DNA of 64,000 nucleotides, from NCBI GenBank assembly GCA_002914805.1, contig JXTB01000032.1:1176943-1240942 (forward strand), written 5' to 3'. Positions 36,001 to 46,289 of the stretch are shown piece by piece. Position 1 is the stretch's first letter. Each line of letters begins with the position of its first letter. Position numbers and translations under genes: made by a program. Origin of the DNA: Parasponia andersonii (taxonomy: Eukaryota; Streptophyta; Magnoliopsida; Rosales; Cannabaceae). The notes under the pieces were generated by a model, which was given only the letters and a program-made list of their open reading frames with translations, did no database searches and was not told where the DNA came from.

Positions 36001-39000
36001 ACACTCTATTTATATTACTTTAAGGATGATTCTAGATACTCCATGTAATCTCCAACCACTTAATTAATTATACAAAATACAAGAGTAATTTAACAAATAC
36101 AAGAATACTCTAAAAATTTAGATATTAAACTATGAATTATTAGACACATATACCAAAATAAAGCCAACTCACAACACAAGCTCAAATAATTAAATTATAG
36201 CCGAATGGGTCACAAAGAAATTTATTTTTAACAAATGTCACGAGAGAAAAACTAAAGGAATAGCATTTTCCCTAACCCCCTAAGGAATGGCATTACCTCA
36301 CTGTTTTTTCATTTTCTATTTTTAAATTCTTGATGGACAATTTTGGTTCCAATAAAAACTGTTTATACCTGATTATTTGACTCTGTGGGTAATTTTACTA
36401 ACTTCAACACATTCCAATTCCTATTCCAATTATCTTTCTCATTTCTTTTATTCTTATTCGTGTTTCCTCTAATTATTTTGATTACAAATTACAGTGAAGT
36501 AAATATGTCATTAATGAGATGCCTTATTTTATACCATACCAACATGGAAATATGTAAAAAGGTTTATGTTCGTTTGACTTAATACTAAACAATATTATGC
36601 ACATTATGCTTTTTTAAATAAATTCTTATTATTCTTGTTAATATATCGCCCCTATACGCAAAAGTATGTTGCAGAATTTTGGGTTATCTTTATTGCTCTA
36701 TTTTTTATTTATTTAATTTTTTGTGTATTAGGCAATTGAATACGGTTGGTTGCCTGGAGATACATTTGATGACTTACCCATTAAGTATGTCAATGGATCT
36801 GTTCTATGTACGGTGAGGCTCTAATTGCCATTCTGAATGAGTTTTGCATTATCTGGGAGATCATAATACATATGTTTGTTTTTTTAACAAATTGAATCTT
36901 ATACTTACAAAAGGGTGCTTTCTTTAATTTTATACATGGTCCATCCGAGGGAAAAAGTTTTCAGAAATGGTTGTGTTCAATGTTGTTCAAATTGCTGTGA
37001 CATTTTGGATTGTTGACGTATTTACATTGGTCCACAGTTTAGATTAACAAAAAAAGATGGTATCATTGCAGATTCAAGATTATCGCAATTGTTTGTCCCC
37101 CGAAGGAGGTATCGGTTCTATTCAAAAGTCTCCTACTGTTAACAGAGTGATCCTTCATATGTCTATGGAAAATGTTGTAAAGGATATCCTATCAATATCG
37201 GATGACTGCTGGACCTATAAGGATATTTTGGTCAGTAAGTATTTATATTGAGACATCTCCTTAGTTTTCAATTCTAGAATAAAAGCCTTAATCTTATTTA
37301 TATCCATTCTCTTCAGGAAGTTGAATCCAGCATTCTCAAGGCTTTGCAACCTAATCTTTGTCTAAGTCCACAGCCATTGCTGGGAAAGCATTGCAGAGAG
37401 CCCTCAGCGAAGAAGGTCTGACTTTTTTTATTTATTTTTTTTGAGAATTTCCAAATAGCCACTCCGAGTATAATTATATGGGTTTGAATCACTTGCGGTC
37501 CCGGCTTTTCTCCCACGTATTAATAAGATTCTCAAATTTTTTTTTTTGGTAGCTTTTAGATTTTCAACTTTTTAATTGGTATCATTAATTCTATTTTTTA
37601 CTTTTCCGTCTAATTTAGCTGTTATTTAACAATTTTAGTATTATTTGAGTACTCAACCTTTGTACAATGTATTATTTAGGTCTTATTCTTTATTTTGTAA
37701 TTTTTGACTTTTCAATTTTTTTTTAATACTTAAGTACTTTTGAATTAATTTTGAGTTAAAATCTAACTCTAATCAAATTAGAAAAAATAAATTAATAAAA
37801 ACTGCTAAATTTAAAAGTAACATCAAAATGACTAAAAACGATTGTAAATTCATAAAATTGTAGAAAATAAATTTCATAACTACTGACAAGAAATCATTAA
37901 TTAGTTTATTTTTTCCTTTTGTTATATCCATGTATGTACTCAATCGGTATCTATTCATAAATACTAATTTTTGTGTTATTAACTATTATTATAATCAAAA
38001 CCCATAATTTTCTATAAATTAATATCAATTTGTTGTTTTAAGAAGTTTTTAAACTTCTTTATTATTTATAGGAAAAAAGAATTGATGAGTTTATGGAACT
38101 ATTAGTAAGATTTAACAATTAAATCATGCAATACTGTTAGTAATAAGAATTAACTAAAAATAATATTTTTATTTTGATTATCTTTTTCGAAAAACGTCTT
38201 ATTAGTATTAAATATTCCGTTGGTAGTTTTCATTAATTTAACTAGTACAAGTTGATTAGAGTTAGATTTTAACTCAAAATCAACTCAGAAGGACCTAAGT
38301 GTTACAAAAATAGAAGTTTAAGGAGTCAAAAACTACAAAATCAAAAATAGGGACCTAAGTAATACATTGTGTAAAAATTGATGATCTAAGTGATAGTAAA
38401 ATTGTTAGATAACGGCTGAATTAAACCAAAAAATTGAAGGGAAAAAAAAGACTAAAGTAATACAAATGTAAAAGGTTGGGGATCTAAATACTAAAAAAAA
38501 AAAAAGAGAGATGAGGACCTGATTAATACTTAGAGGAAATGTTGGGACCACAAGTGATATAAACCGTTATTATATCCTCATCAAATTTTGCGTGTTGATT
38601 ATGAGAAGAAATTGCATAATCAGTTTTGATTGGCAGCATTTTGATTTCCCCCTCACCCCACTAAATTTGTATACTTATTCTTGTGGTTACATCGTAGTGT
38701 GTAAAAATCTTTTGGTTTTTGTTGTTATTGTTGTTGACATAAGGGCCTTGACAAAAATTAGAATCAAGTATCCAATTTGCAGATTGAACAGTTGTCTCAT
38801 TTTCAGCCTGCATTCTCATTTTCCACCTTTTTGGTTGTTAAATATTGACATCTTTGGCAGGTCAACTTGGATATATCATGGAGCTGGAAAAAGAGAGATC
38901 AGCTCAATGCACCAGCAACCAACCAGGTTTTCAGCAACTCATGTCATGTTAATGTTACGCCTGGGCAGAATTCCAACTTTCTTGGTGGTCTTGTGCATCA

Positions 39001-41810
39001 AGACAGACAAGTTGTGTGTGCAAAGGAAAACATTCCAACTCAAATTCTTAATCAAGAATCCAATACTTTACAAGAGATGAAGTCACATTTTTATCCTTTG
39101 ACATCACTTCCAACCTGTCACTTAGGAGAGACAAGAGATCTTTCTACTTTGGCAGAGTTGACCACGTCCAATGTTTCTGTATCTAAAAGAAGTTCGATTA
39201 AGCGAACTAGTGATCAGACAAAACTCAACTCATCAAATCTCAATGTCAAGGTAAGATGTCAGAAGCAAGCAATCCAAGGACCTCCTCTGAAGAAACCAAA
39301 TAAAGAGCCTGTAGACTACTCTTACCAGCAGTTTCCTCGAAAATCCATTGAAACTAGTGCTCCAACTCAGCTATGGTGGCAGAACACTATGCTGCAACAA
39401 CAAATTGAAGCTGAAAAACCTCTTTCTGAGAGATTTCAGGACAAAGGGTGTTCCTCGCAGTTAATAAAAAATGGTCTGCCTTCAAATCTTGAAGGCATCA
39501 TGTATTCACAGGTTGGATAAGTTACATCAAAGGTGAAGCTAGAACCCCAGGAAAATTGTTTTCCCAATTTAGATTTTGAGAATATGAAAGATAGCTACTT
39601 TATGAAGGATAGGAGAGTCAACTCGTCTGATGGTGTACACTTCCAAGATCAGCAATCTTTACAATTAGTAAAGACGAATAATCCGATTGTGAATACATTG
39701 CAGAAGCCTTTAATGCGGTCCATTGAGAAGTCTTTAATAAAAGGGCATGTTACAAGTAGAAGGAAAGTTCTAGAAAAACGTCAGTTGATATATGATGGAA
39801 GTACACCAGCGAGTTCTCGAAATGTGGATTCTTTCCAAATAGAGGCATCAACTCCTTCAAAAAGGAAAGCAACTCCTCTTAAGGGCTTCAGTATAAACTT
39901 AGTTGATTCAAGGGCTAACAAAAATAATGCTAACATAGCCACTGCAAATAGGCTCTCTGAGGGAATTCAGATTTTACCCCACCCCCTTCATTTCTTCTCA
40001 AAATTTTCTGATGTTACAGTGAAAATTCTTACCTATTTACTTTTCGTTTGTTGCTTGACTATCGTATTTATCTCTTTAGTCTTAGCCTGTCTAAGTTTGC
40101 TACTTTTTCTGTCGCTATAATTTTTAGGGAGAGATTTTTGGAAATTGTTGCTTGCGGTTGATGTGACAGGTTCGTTATGTTCCATTATACAGATTCAGTA
40201 CTTATCAACGAAGTTTATTTGTGTTGCTCCATACCCATATGGTTAAAATTTTTCCAAACATAATATTTGGTATTATTTTATTGCTGTTTGTAATTAAAAG
40301 ATTGTTGAAAAAACAGGGGAGAAAAGGCAACAGAGGTCCACTTTTGTATCTTATAACCCTGGCTCCGCAGCAGGCATTAAGTTGTTCTTTCTTATGTAGT
40401 GCACTTTTGCAGTAAAATTTTGCTTGTAAAATTTATATTCTATTTGGCATGTTAATACTGTTATATGATTAATCTGATTTGGTATAGTTTTTGCAGCATT
40501 CTGCGGACCGCTTTGCTTCTCAGTTCAGTTTGCTGGTAGGTTCATTGCAACGGGGGATTTCTTGTGAAATAGTTTTTGGTTTTTGACTATTTTCTGATTT
40601 CTTTCTATAGATGGCTCGTGAAGGATACAGCCTTGCTAGTGACCGAGTAGAACCTATGTATCCCGAGACCGAAGGTAGTTCAAGCAGTCAACAACGTAGT
40701 ACCATCAATCAATCTGCTGGAGCATTTGGGCCGTCTTCCTCCACATCGACGCCAGTGTTATTACCTTGCATGCTCAGTCCCATGACTGGAAACACGTCAG
40801 CTCTCAACTCCAGCCAATTGCTATCGAAGCAAATTCCTTCTGGGGCCCAGTTGCTCCCTGCTGAATATGTGGTGTCATCTCCACAGTTCACAAGCAGTTG
40901 TTCGCCCAAACTGGAGCCTGACATTGCTGCTCAATTCAGTTCCCTGACACTGGAAATGCAGGAGATTATGAATAGACGTTCCGAATTACAGCTCCAGCTA
41001 AAGCAAAGACTTAGACATCAAGAGCTACTTATGCAGAGGAGGGCGATTTTGGGAGCACCGACTGCGACTACAGGTCTCTCAGGTTCACCTCGGCTTGGTG
41101 GCAGAAATGGAATCCAGGGGGTTAGCAATTTTAGCATTGGTTCCTCTGGAAATGTTACAGGCCCCATGGCCTCCAAACCTAACATACTGGGAGGTCATAC
41201 ACCTTTGAGTGGGAATATTGGTCAGAAAAACAATCTAAGCAGCAATACATTTGGTTTAAATGACAGTAACCAGCTTCTTGCTTCATCTTTGGGTTATCTG
41301 GCTGCAGTTTCCTATATGCTAGGGCCTGCAGATGGCCAATGGAGAGGCTTGGAAGGTGGAGTTCCGATCCAGAGAAACGATCTTTTGGTGCCAATAAACA
41401 ATCCAAAAGTTCCTGGTGTTCCATTAATCCAGAGAAATGATCTTTTGGTGCCAATAACCAGTCCAAAAGTTCCAGAAATACCTTGTACCTTAGGCAGACA
41501 ACACCAAGTGCAAATGCAGATGTATCAGCATGAAGTGCAGCGCCCACAGCCATGTGTGCTGCAGCAGCAGGATATTAGATTGCTGATCGATAATTTACAG
41601 TCAGTCAACTTTGCTACGCAACAAGTAGGCTCATCTCCAACTCACCTTAGCCCACAACAATTTTCCCAACAGCCACAAATCAACCAACACTACAAAAACC
41701 CCGGATCGGTGTTGGAAGAGATGAATACGAGGAATACCATGGAATCTCAGGGAAAAGTGGAGAGGGGCTGGAAGATGCATGGGGCTGCAAATGGAAGCAA
41801 GAAAATATGA
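33062..41810 (+). CDS. PHL: PHL-like SPT20-domain protein gene, probably interrupted
   Basis: Resembles PHYTOCHROME-DEPENDENT LATE-FLOWERING, a large plant nuclear protein with an N-terminal SPT20-type (SAGA subunit) domain; the Arabidopsis member affects flowering under phytochrome B. Exons joined in frame: 33062-33178, 34832-34913, 34989-35053, 35168-35230, 36732-36812, 37072-37230, 37317-37415 and 38861 onward. MGVSFKIARMGTRYR is the family N-terminus. SFSLNLFPDGFSIGK, YPYNRASEMLF and DDLPIKYVNGSVLC (about residues 70-136) mark the SPT20 domain. Exon 8 meets an in-frame TAA at 39518-39520, giving a 441-residue product, yet stays open in the same frame to about 40016. Later exons are 40497-40535 (HSADRFASQF, family HYADLLAAQF) and 40611-41810 (REGYSLASDRVEP, RSELQLQLKQRLR, Gln-rich tail). 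The conserved stretch around FSKIEMV and the MHYGD region is not found. It may be a decaying paralogue, a shortened gene, or the stop may be a sequencing error. Confidence 0.75.
35867..36240. mobile_element. Possible LTR or TRIM-like insert in PHL-like intron 4
   Basis: Within the 1.5-kb intron between exons 4 and 5, sequence beginning TGTTGGAAATAAGAG and containing a TATTTATATTAC promoter-like word resembles a short LTR. The right end (near TTTTTAACA, about 36235) and a target duplication are not clear, so the call is tentative. Confidence 0.35.
37480..38566. mobile_element. Mutator-like long-TIR element in PHL-like intron 7
   Basis: Long inverted arms run from GGGTTTGAATCACTTGCGGTCC (left, 37480) to about 37790, and from about 38250 to GGACCACAAGTGATATAAACCG (right, ends 38566). 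An internal match is TTGAGTTAAAATCTAACTCTAATCAA-like sequence on the left and its complement on the right. The flanks TAATTATAT (37471-37479) and TTATTATAT (38567-38575) agree at 8 of 9 positions, a 9-bp target duplication typical of Mutator-like elements. The A+T-rich middle encodes no transposase. It lies between exon 7 (ends 37415) and exon 8 (starts 38861), so splicing can remove it. Confidence 0.82.
39518..39520 (+). other. In-frame TAA inside exon 8 of the PHL-like gene
   Basis: The frame reads MYSQVG, then TAA, then VTSKVKLEPQ and stays open for about 165 more codons of the same character. An intron starting at the GT just before it would have to reach an acceptor at least 40 bases away; the nearest candidates give introns too short for plants, and a longer one would remove similar-looking coding sequence. 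The simplest reading is a nonsense mutation or a base error. Confidence 0.75.
41365..41486 (+). repeat. Tandem 20-residue repeat in the last PHL-like exon
   Basis: A 60-bp unit is duplicated in frame: IQRNDLLVPINNPKVPGVPL is followed by IQRNDLLVPITSPKVPEIPC. The nucleotide copies begin ATCCAGAGAAACGATC at 41367 and ATCCAGAGAAATGATC at 41427. The few changes are partly silent, so the repeat probably arose while the region was coding. Confidence 0.85.
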
Positions 41811-42103
41811 ACTTTGACAAAGTGGTGTTGTAAATACCAAGAATACGAGGAGGTTTGTAGTGGTACACAGCCATTTTTTTTTTTCCTTGTTTTGTTGGTA
41901 GTTACTAAAAGAAAAGGTGCTTATGTTTTTGTCTTTGCTTTCATGTTTTAGCAGTTTTACATCTTTTTGTCTGCGCTTTCATCTTTTAGCAGTTTTACAT
42001 GCAACACTCGTAGGCTGTAGTGGCTTCAGAAACTTAGATAGGTTGGTGTTTGTGTAAATGTTATCTTAGTTTTTGTTAATTAGTTTGGCACAAGTTTGCT
42101 AAA
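41811..42103 (+). other. 3' flank of the PHL-like gene
   Basis: T-rich sequence after the stop codon with a short direct repeat of CTTTCATGTTTTAGCAGTTTTACAT-like wording (about 41938-42000). Probably the 3' untranslated region; no clear single polyadenylation signal. Confidence 0.4.
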
Positions 42104-42777
42104 TGTCACGACCCTAGCCTCAAATTAGACAATTGTGCGGTACTTAGTACAGTACGTCGCATTAAGTTAGCCTAATAACACTCAAAGAAGGAACTTAGAG
42201 TAAGCTTTGAGACAAAATAGTAAGGATAAGAGAGTTTGAGTGAATAAATGGTTTTGTATTATTCTTAGAATGCTTATAACTCTCATAAATGGTAGTCGTG
42301 TACAAATGAATCCAATGGGTCTTTTATATAAACAAAGCTTAAACTAACCAACGGTTATGATCGTGCCAAGTGGCATGATCTTACAAAGGGTTTAGAATAT
42401 TCTCAAATAAAGTTACAATATCTACAAAGATATTTACATAGAGAAATCTAGAACAAGCATGGTCTAGATCCTTCTAAGAGGTTCACCCACCTTCATGGTT
42501 CTTCCAAGTCATTCTAGGAGCTTCTAGAACTGTCCAATCCATCTAGTACCATCCGGCCTTGTCTAGAGCCTTCTAGGATTTAGTAGCGCCATCTAGAGTC
42601 TTCTAGTACGGCGAATACCTCTTTTGATCATTCTAGAAGTGTCTACCACGTTCTATAACCTTCCTCAATCCTTTTAGTAAGTAGTATATATATATATACC
42701 TAAAAAGACTGAGGAAGATCCTAGAGGTATGAGCAATAATATTTAGATTTGAGGAGCCAAATGATCAGGGTGTAACA
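42104..42777. mobile_element. Solo LTR
   Basis: A 674-bp block begins TGTCACGACCC and ends AGGGTGTAACA, the TG...CA form of LTRs. Immediately outside lies TAAA on the left (42100-42103) and TAAA on the right (42778-42781), a possible 4-bp target duplication. There is no primer-binding site, polypurine tract or coding sequence beside it. Internally it has an unusual set of repeated TCTAGA/CTTCTAG words (42440-42660). This fits an LTR left after recombination between a pair. Confidence 0.7.
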
Positions 42778-43001
42778 TAAATGATAAGTTAAATTCTTGA
42801 AAACAAAATATCATAATCTTAGTTATACAGGTACACCGTATTTTTGAATTAGAAGATTCTTTCCCAAGGTGCCAAAATTGATGGGTACATAATGAGAAGT
42901 CTACTTTACAAATGATAAGGGTATTAATGCTAAAAAAAATATAATTTTAAAAATTTTTATTCGGGTTAATTTAGATTAGGGTGCAAATATATCTTTTATG
43001 A

Positions 43002-43150
43002 ATAATGATAGGGACATCAAAAACTTTATTAGAAACTTACACTAATGATTTATTATCTATTTCCACTTTTATTTTATCTTAAAATAGGACCACACCACTT
43101 AACTTTAGCGGTTGAAATGGATGATGCATCATTGGTATAAGTTTTTGGTT
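43002..43150. mobile_element. Foldback MITE copy 1, right end truncated
   Basis: TAATGATAGGGACATCAAAA through to AGTATAAG-like and GTTTTTGGT sequence matches the element at 44830-45005 along most of its length, including the middle block AAAATAGGACCACACCACT. The last roughly 25 bases (the terminal inverted repeat) are missing; unrelated sequence starts near 43150. Confidence 0.65.
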
Positions 43151-44829
43151 TATTGTGAAATAATTGGAAGTGCACAATATCGTGAACAAGTAATAAAGTG
43201 TAAGTATGAATATTGTTCCTACAAGGATTGTGTTTACTAACTACCAAAATTATTCTAACTCGAACTTTATTTAAAAATAAATTAAAAAATAAAATTTATG
43301 CAAAAATAAAATGAATAACTAAAATAAAATAAATCAGAGCAAAATAAAATAAATGGAATTTCAAGAGGCTAAAGACCTAGAGATTTTGATTTCATCAAGA
43401 CTAATTCTGTCTTAATTTCCTATTTAGTTAAATCAAATTTTATTCTATATATTAATAATGAGTTTCTCTAATTGAATTATTAATTTTTCTCAAGCATTAA
43501 TAATTTAATTCAACTAGGAAAGTTAAACATCTATGTCAAAACTCTAAACTAGTCAAATTTTATTAAGAACAAAAAATTTATGAGCACTGTTCAAATCACA
43601 TAAATATATCTATCTTATGTCAATTTATAGCATTCTAATTAGATCAAATTCAATTATCATTTCTCAATCTCAAATTAAATTTAAAATTATGCAATTGTTA
43701 ATAAGGCAATTTCAAGCATTAAGCATAAATTAAAATACTCAACATATATTAGCATAAAACTCTAATTTAATTAAACTAAGAAAATTTAGACATTTATAAT
43801 CTAGCCATATCGTAGCTTAAGAAAAGAAAATTAGTATATACCTAAACTAAAAATAGGTATTGAAGACGAAGTGGGCTAGCTCAAGTGATAAGAGCACTCA
43901 CTACTTAAGATTTCGGTCCTAGGTTCGAGTCACACTGGAAGAACAGTGAAGTCTAAGTAGAAGTGCTCTCATCTCCAGTTCGTATTATCAGTCTCTTCCT
44001 CTTGAATTTTCTCTCTAAAACTCTCTTTGGACTATTATTTCCTCTCTCTAGAATGGTATGTTTCTGTTTCTCTTGTACTAGTCTATTTATAAGTGCTGAA
44101 GGAGAGTTTCCTAACTGTACATAAATTCCTATACTCAATCCTGATTGATGGAGTGATGTGTCAATTTCCTATTCAAACTATTTCTTTCTCTCTTTTTTTT
44201 TTCTCACGTTTCCGTTCAAAATCTGATGTGGGTGTTGTAATCTAGTGTGCCACAATATAATGAGCATAACAAGAATATTATCATTGATTAGTGCATTGAA
44301 ACATTGACTTTAGTGAGCTGATGTGGCATGATGTGGCATATCTTGAGTAGAGAGGAAACTGGTTGTACATGGATTGAGAATCATAAGATCCAACATGCAG
44401 GAGAGAGAAAAAGAAAGACGTTGATATGCTGGGCTTACTTGTCGCCTAACTCTGCCAGCCGCACTCGCCTTCTGGTGCATCAAGAGCTTCAATCAACGAC
44501 TGAGATCGTGTTTGATATCCTTTTTCCTACTCACGAATTTAGAATTTTATTAAACTGATTTTTATGATTTTATTTTTTTTCTTGAAATTAAATAAAATAA
44601 AACCTTACTCTAATCAAACCAGTTACATTTATTTAAATTATAATACCTAATTTTAATAAAAAAAATAACGTAAAACTAATAAAATTAAATTTAAATAATT
44701 AAAATCCAAAATCAGCGTAAAATAACTTAAATAATTTTAAATACTACATTAAAAATACTCAAAACACATTTTTAACAAATTTAAAGAGTACAAATAATTC
44801 AAGTTTTGTAGAATTATCAATCCTTATGA
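43151..44829. other. A+T-rich repeat DNA containing a SINE head
   Basis: No gene is seen. The start (AATTGGAAGTGCACAATATCG and GTTCCTACAAGGATTG) resembles the flank of a common plant retrotransposon, but no family could be assigned. A tRNA-like SINE head lies at 43868-43945. Short opposing frames near 43953-44558 match nothing I know. Confidence 0.4.
43868..43945 (+). mobile_element. tRNA-derived SINE, 5' part
   Basis: The sequence holds an RNA polymerase III A box, TAGCTCAAGTG (43877-43887), and a B box, GTTCGAGTC (43923-43931), spaced as in tRNA-derived SINEs. GGGCTAGCTCAAGTG, GATAAGAGCAC and TAGGTTCGAGTCACACTGG follow the usual order of plant SINE heads. It does not fold into a full tRNA cloverleaf with an anticodon stem that I can see, so it is not called a tRNA gene. 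The SINE body probably continues toward 44000 but its 3' end is unclear. Confidence 0.65.
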
Positions 44830-45005
44830 GTAATGATAGGGATAACAAAAATTTTTACTAAAAACTTATACTAATGATGTGTCATCCATTTCTATTTTTA
44901 TATTATCCTAAAATAGGACCACACCACTAAACTTTGATGGTTGAAATTGATGATACATTGTTAGTATAAGTTTTTGGTATAAATTTTTGATATCCCTAGC
45001 TTTGT
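44830..45005. mobile_element. Foldback MITE copy 2, complete
   Basis: Terminal inverted repeats of about 60 bp: left TAGGGATAACAAAAATTTTT and ACTAAAAACTTATACTAAT; right, on the other strand, TAGGGATATCAAAAATTTAT and ACCAAAAACTTATACTAAC. The core AAAATAGGACCACACCACT is shared with the truncated copy at 43002-43150. It has no coding capacity; the superfamily is undetermined. Confidence 0.7.
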
Positions 45006-46289
45006 TCTAACCCCTATTTAGTATATTAATATCATTTAGTTATATTTCCAAATTACCCTTTTTTATTATTGATCCCTACTACCTTGAAAACTCATGATGT
45101 TTTTCCTTTCAACTTTGATTTCTATCTTCCATTTTCTTTAGAAAAACTTCTCAAGAAAATCAAATCAACTGAGTTGTTTTGCAAGCATCTACAATTTTTT
45201 TTTTAAAAAAATTCTATGCCTATGCTCTATTTAAGGGAGAAAACAAACTTAAGCCATTTCTCAATTTAGTTAAGGGAGTATTGATGAGGATAATTGTTGT
45301 ATTTATTTATTTTAAGTGGTTATCTAATTGTATTATTTAGCTATAATTTTTCAGTTGGGGATTTTTAGTGACTTTTGGGCTTAAAAAAAAGAACATATCT
45401 ACTTAATCCTAAAAATGCAGCCATTTCGTTATTAAGGAAACAATATTGCTATTTTGTAATAGTCACCAAAGAACATAGCCACCATTATAAAATCTTAATA
45501 TAGTCATTGAGAGTTAGTTTTAATAAAATTTACAAAAATGACTATTTTATCACATGAGGTCATTACTAGACCCTCAAATGTAAATACCCTATGTACATAT
45601 TTTTAAAATTTAATCTTATGTTAATAAGATAAATTAGCAATATTTTGATGTAAAAATATAATAATTAAATCTTAATTCTTGAATATCTTTTTATTAATTA
45701 TGATCCAACAACTCAATTGTATTAGTAATATTTATCAGTCACATTTTTCCTTCTGAGTCCTCACTCATTATACGTAGTGAAAAGGCATAATATCTTGATA
45801 AATAGATTTGAATGCATTGAATGTTGTCATATATAGCAAAAAGGCATAATACATGTCTAATGCATTCATATAACTTTGACTTTACTTGCCAATTTTACAA
45901 TTTTTTTTGTTATGACATATTATATTAACAGAAAAATATTATACTTGTATAGTATATTTTAATTGTTTATGACAGACAATCACTAAAACAAAATAAGGCT
46001 TATGTTTATATGCCTTTCAGTATCACCCCTCTTATCACTTTCTCAACATGGGACATTTTGATATGAATCCATCTATACATAATACTCTCTATTAGATACT
46101 TAGTCATACTTTAGGAAAAGCTACTTTAAAACCCTTGTATGATAAAACCCAATGAAATAAAATCATAGTATAGGGGAAAAAAAAACACATTACCCTTGTG
46201 TAATACATAATTAAGTTTGCTTTATTAAAAACTTTGCCTAGAAAATCCAGTGGGATTAAATCCCAAAAAGAAAAAATGCAACTGTATAA
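45006..46289. other. A+T-rich intergenic DNA
   Basis: I see no gene. The right part (from about 46020) probably belongs to the trailing non-coding portion of the minus-strand copia relic, since on that strand it follows directly after the RNase H coding end. Confidence 0.45.

Noticed and set aside
38592..39080. 162-codon frame beginning before PHL-like exon 8
   Set aside because: It starts in the intron and uses a different frame from the spliced exon.
39510..39560. Intron that would splice out the TAA in PHL-like exon 8
   Set aside because: The nearest acceptors give introns of about 25 to 40 bases, below the size plants splice, and longer ones would remove sequence that reads as coding.
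41179..41553. 124-codon minus-strand frame
   Set aside because: Antisense shadow of the last PHL-like exon, which is clearly the coding strand.
43868..43945. Possible tRNA gene
   Set aside because: The polymerase III boxes are present but I cannot fold a complete cloverleaf; a SINE head explains it better.
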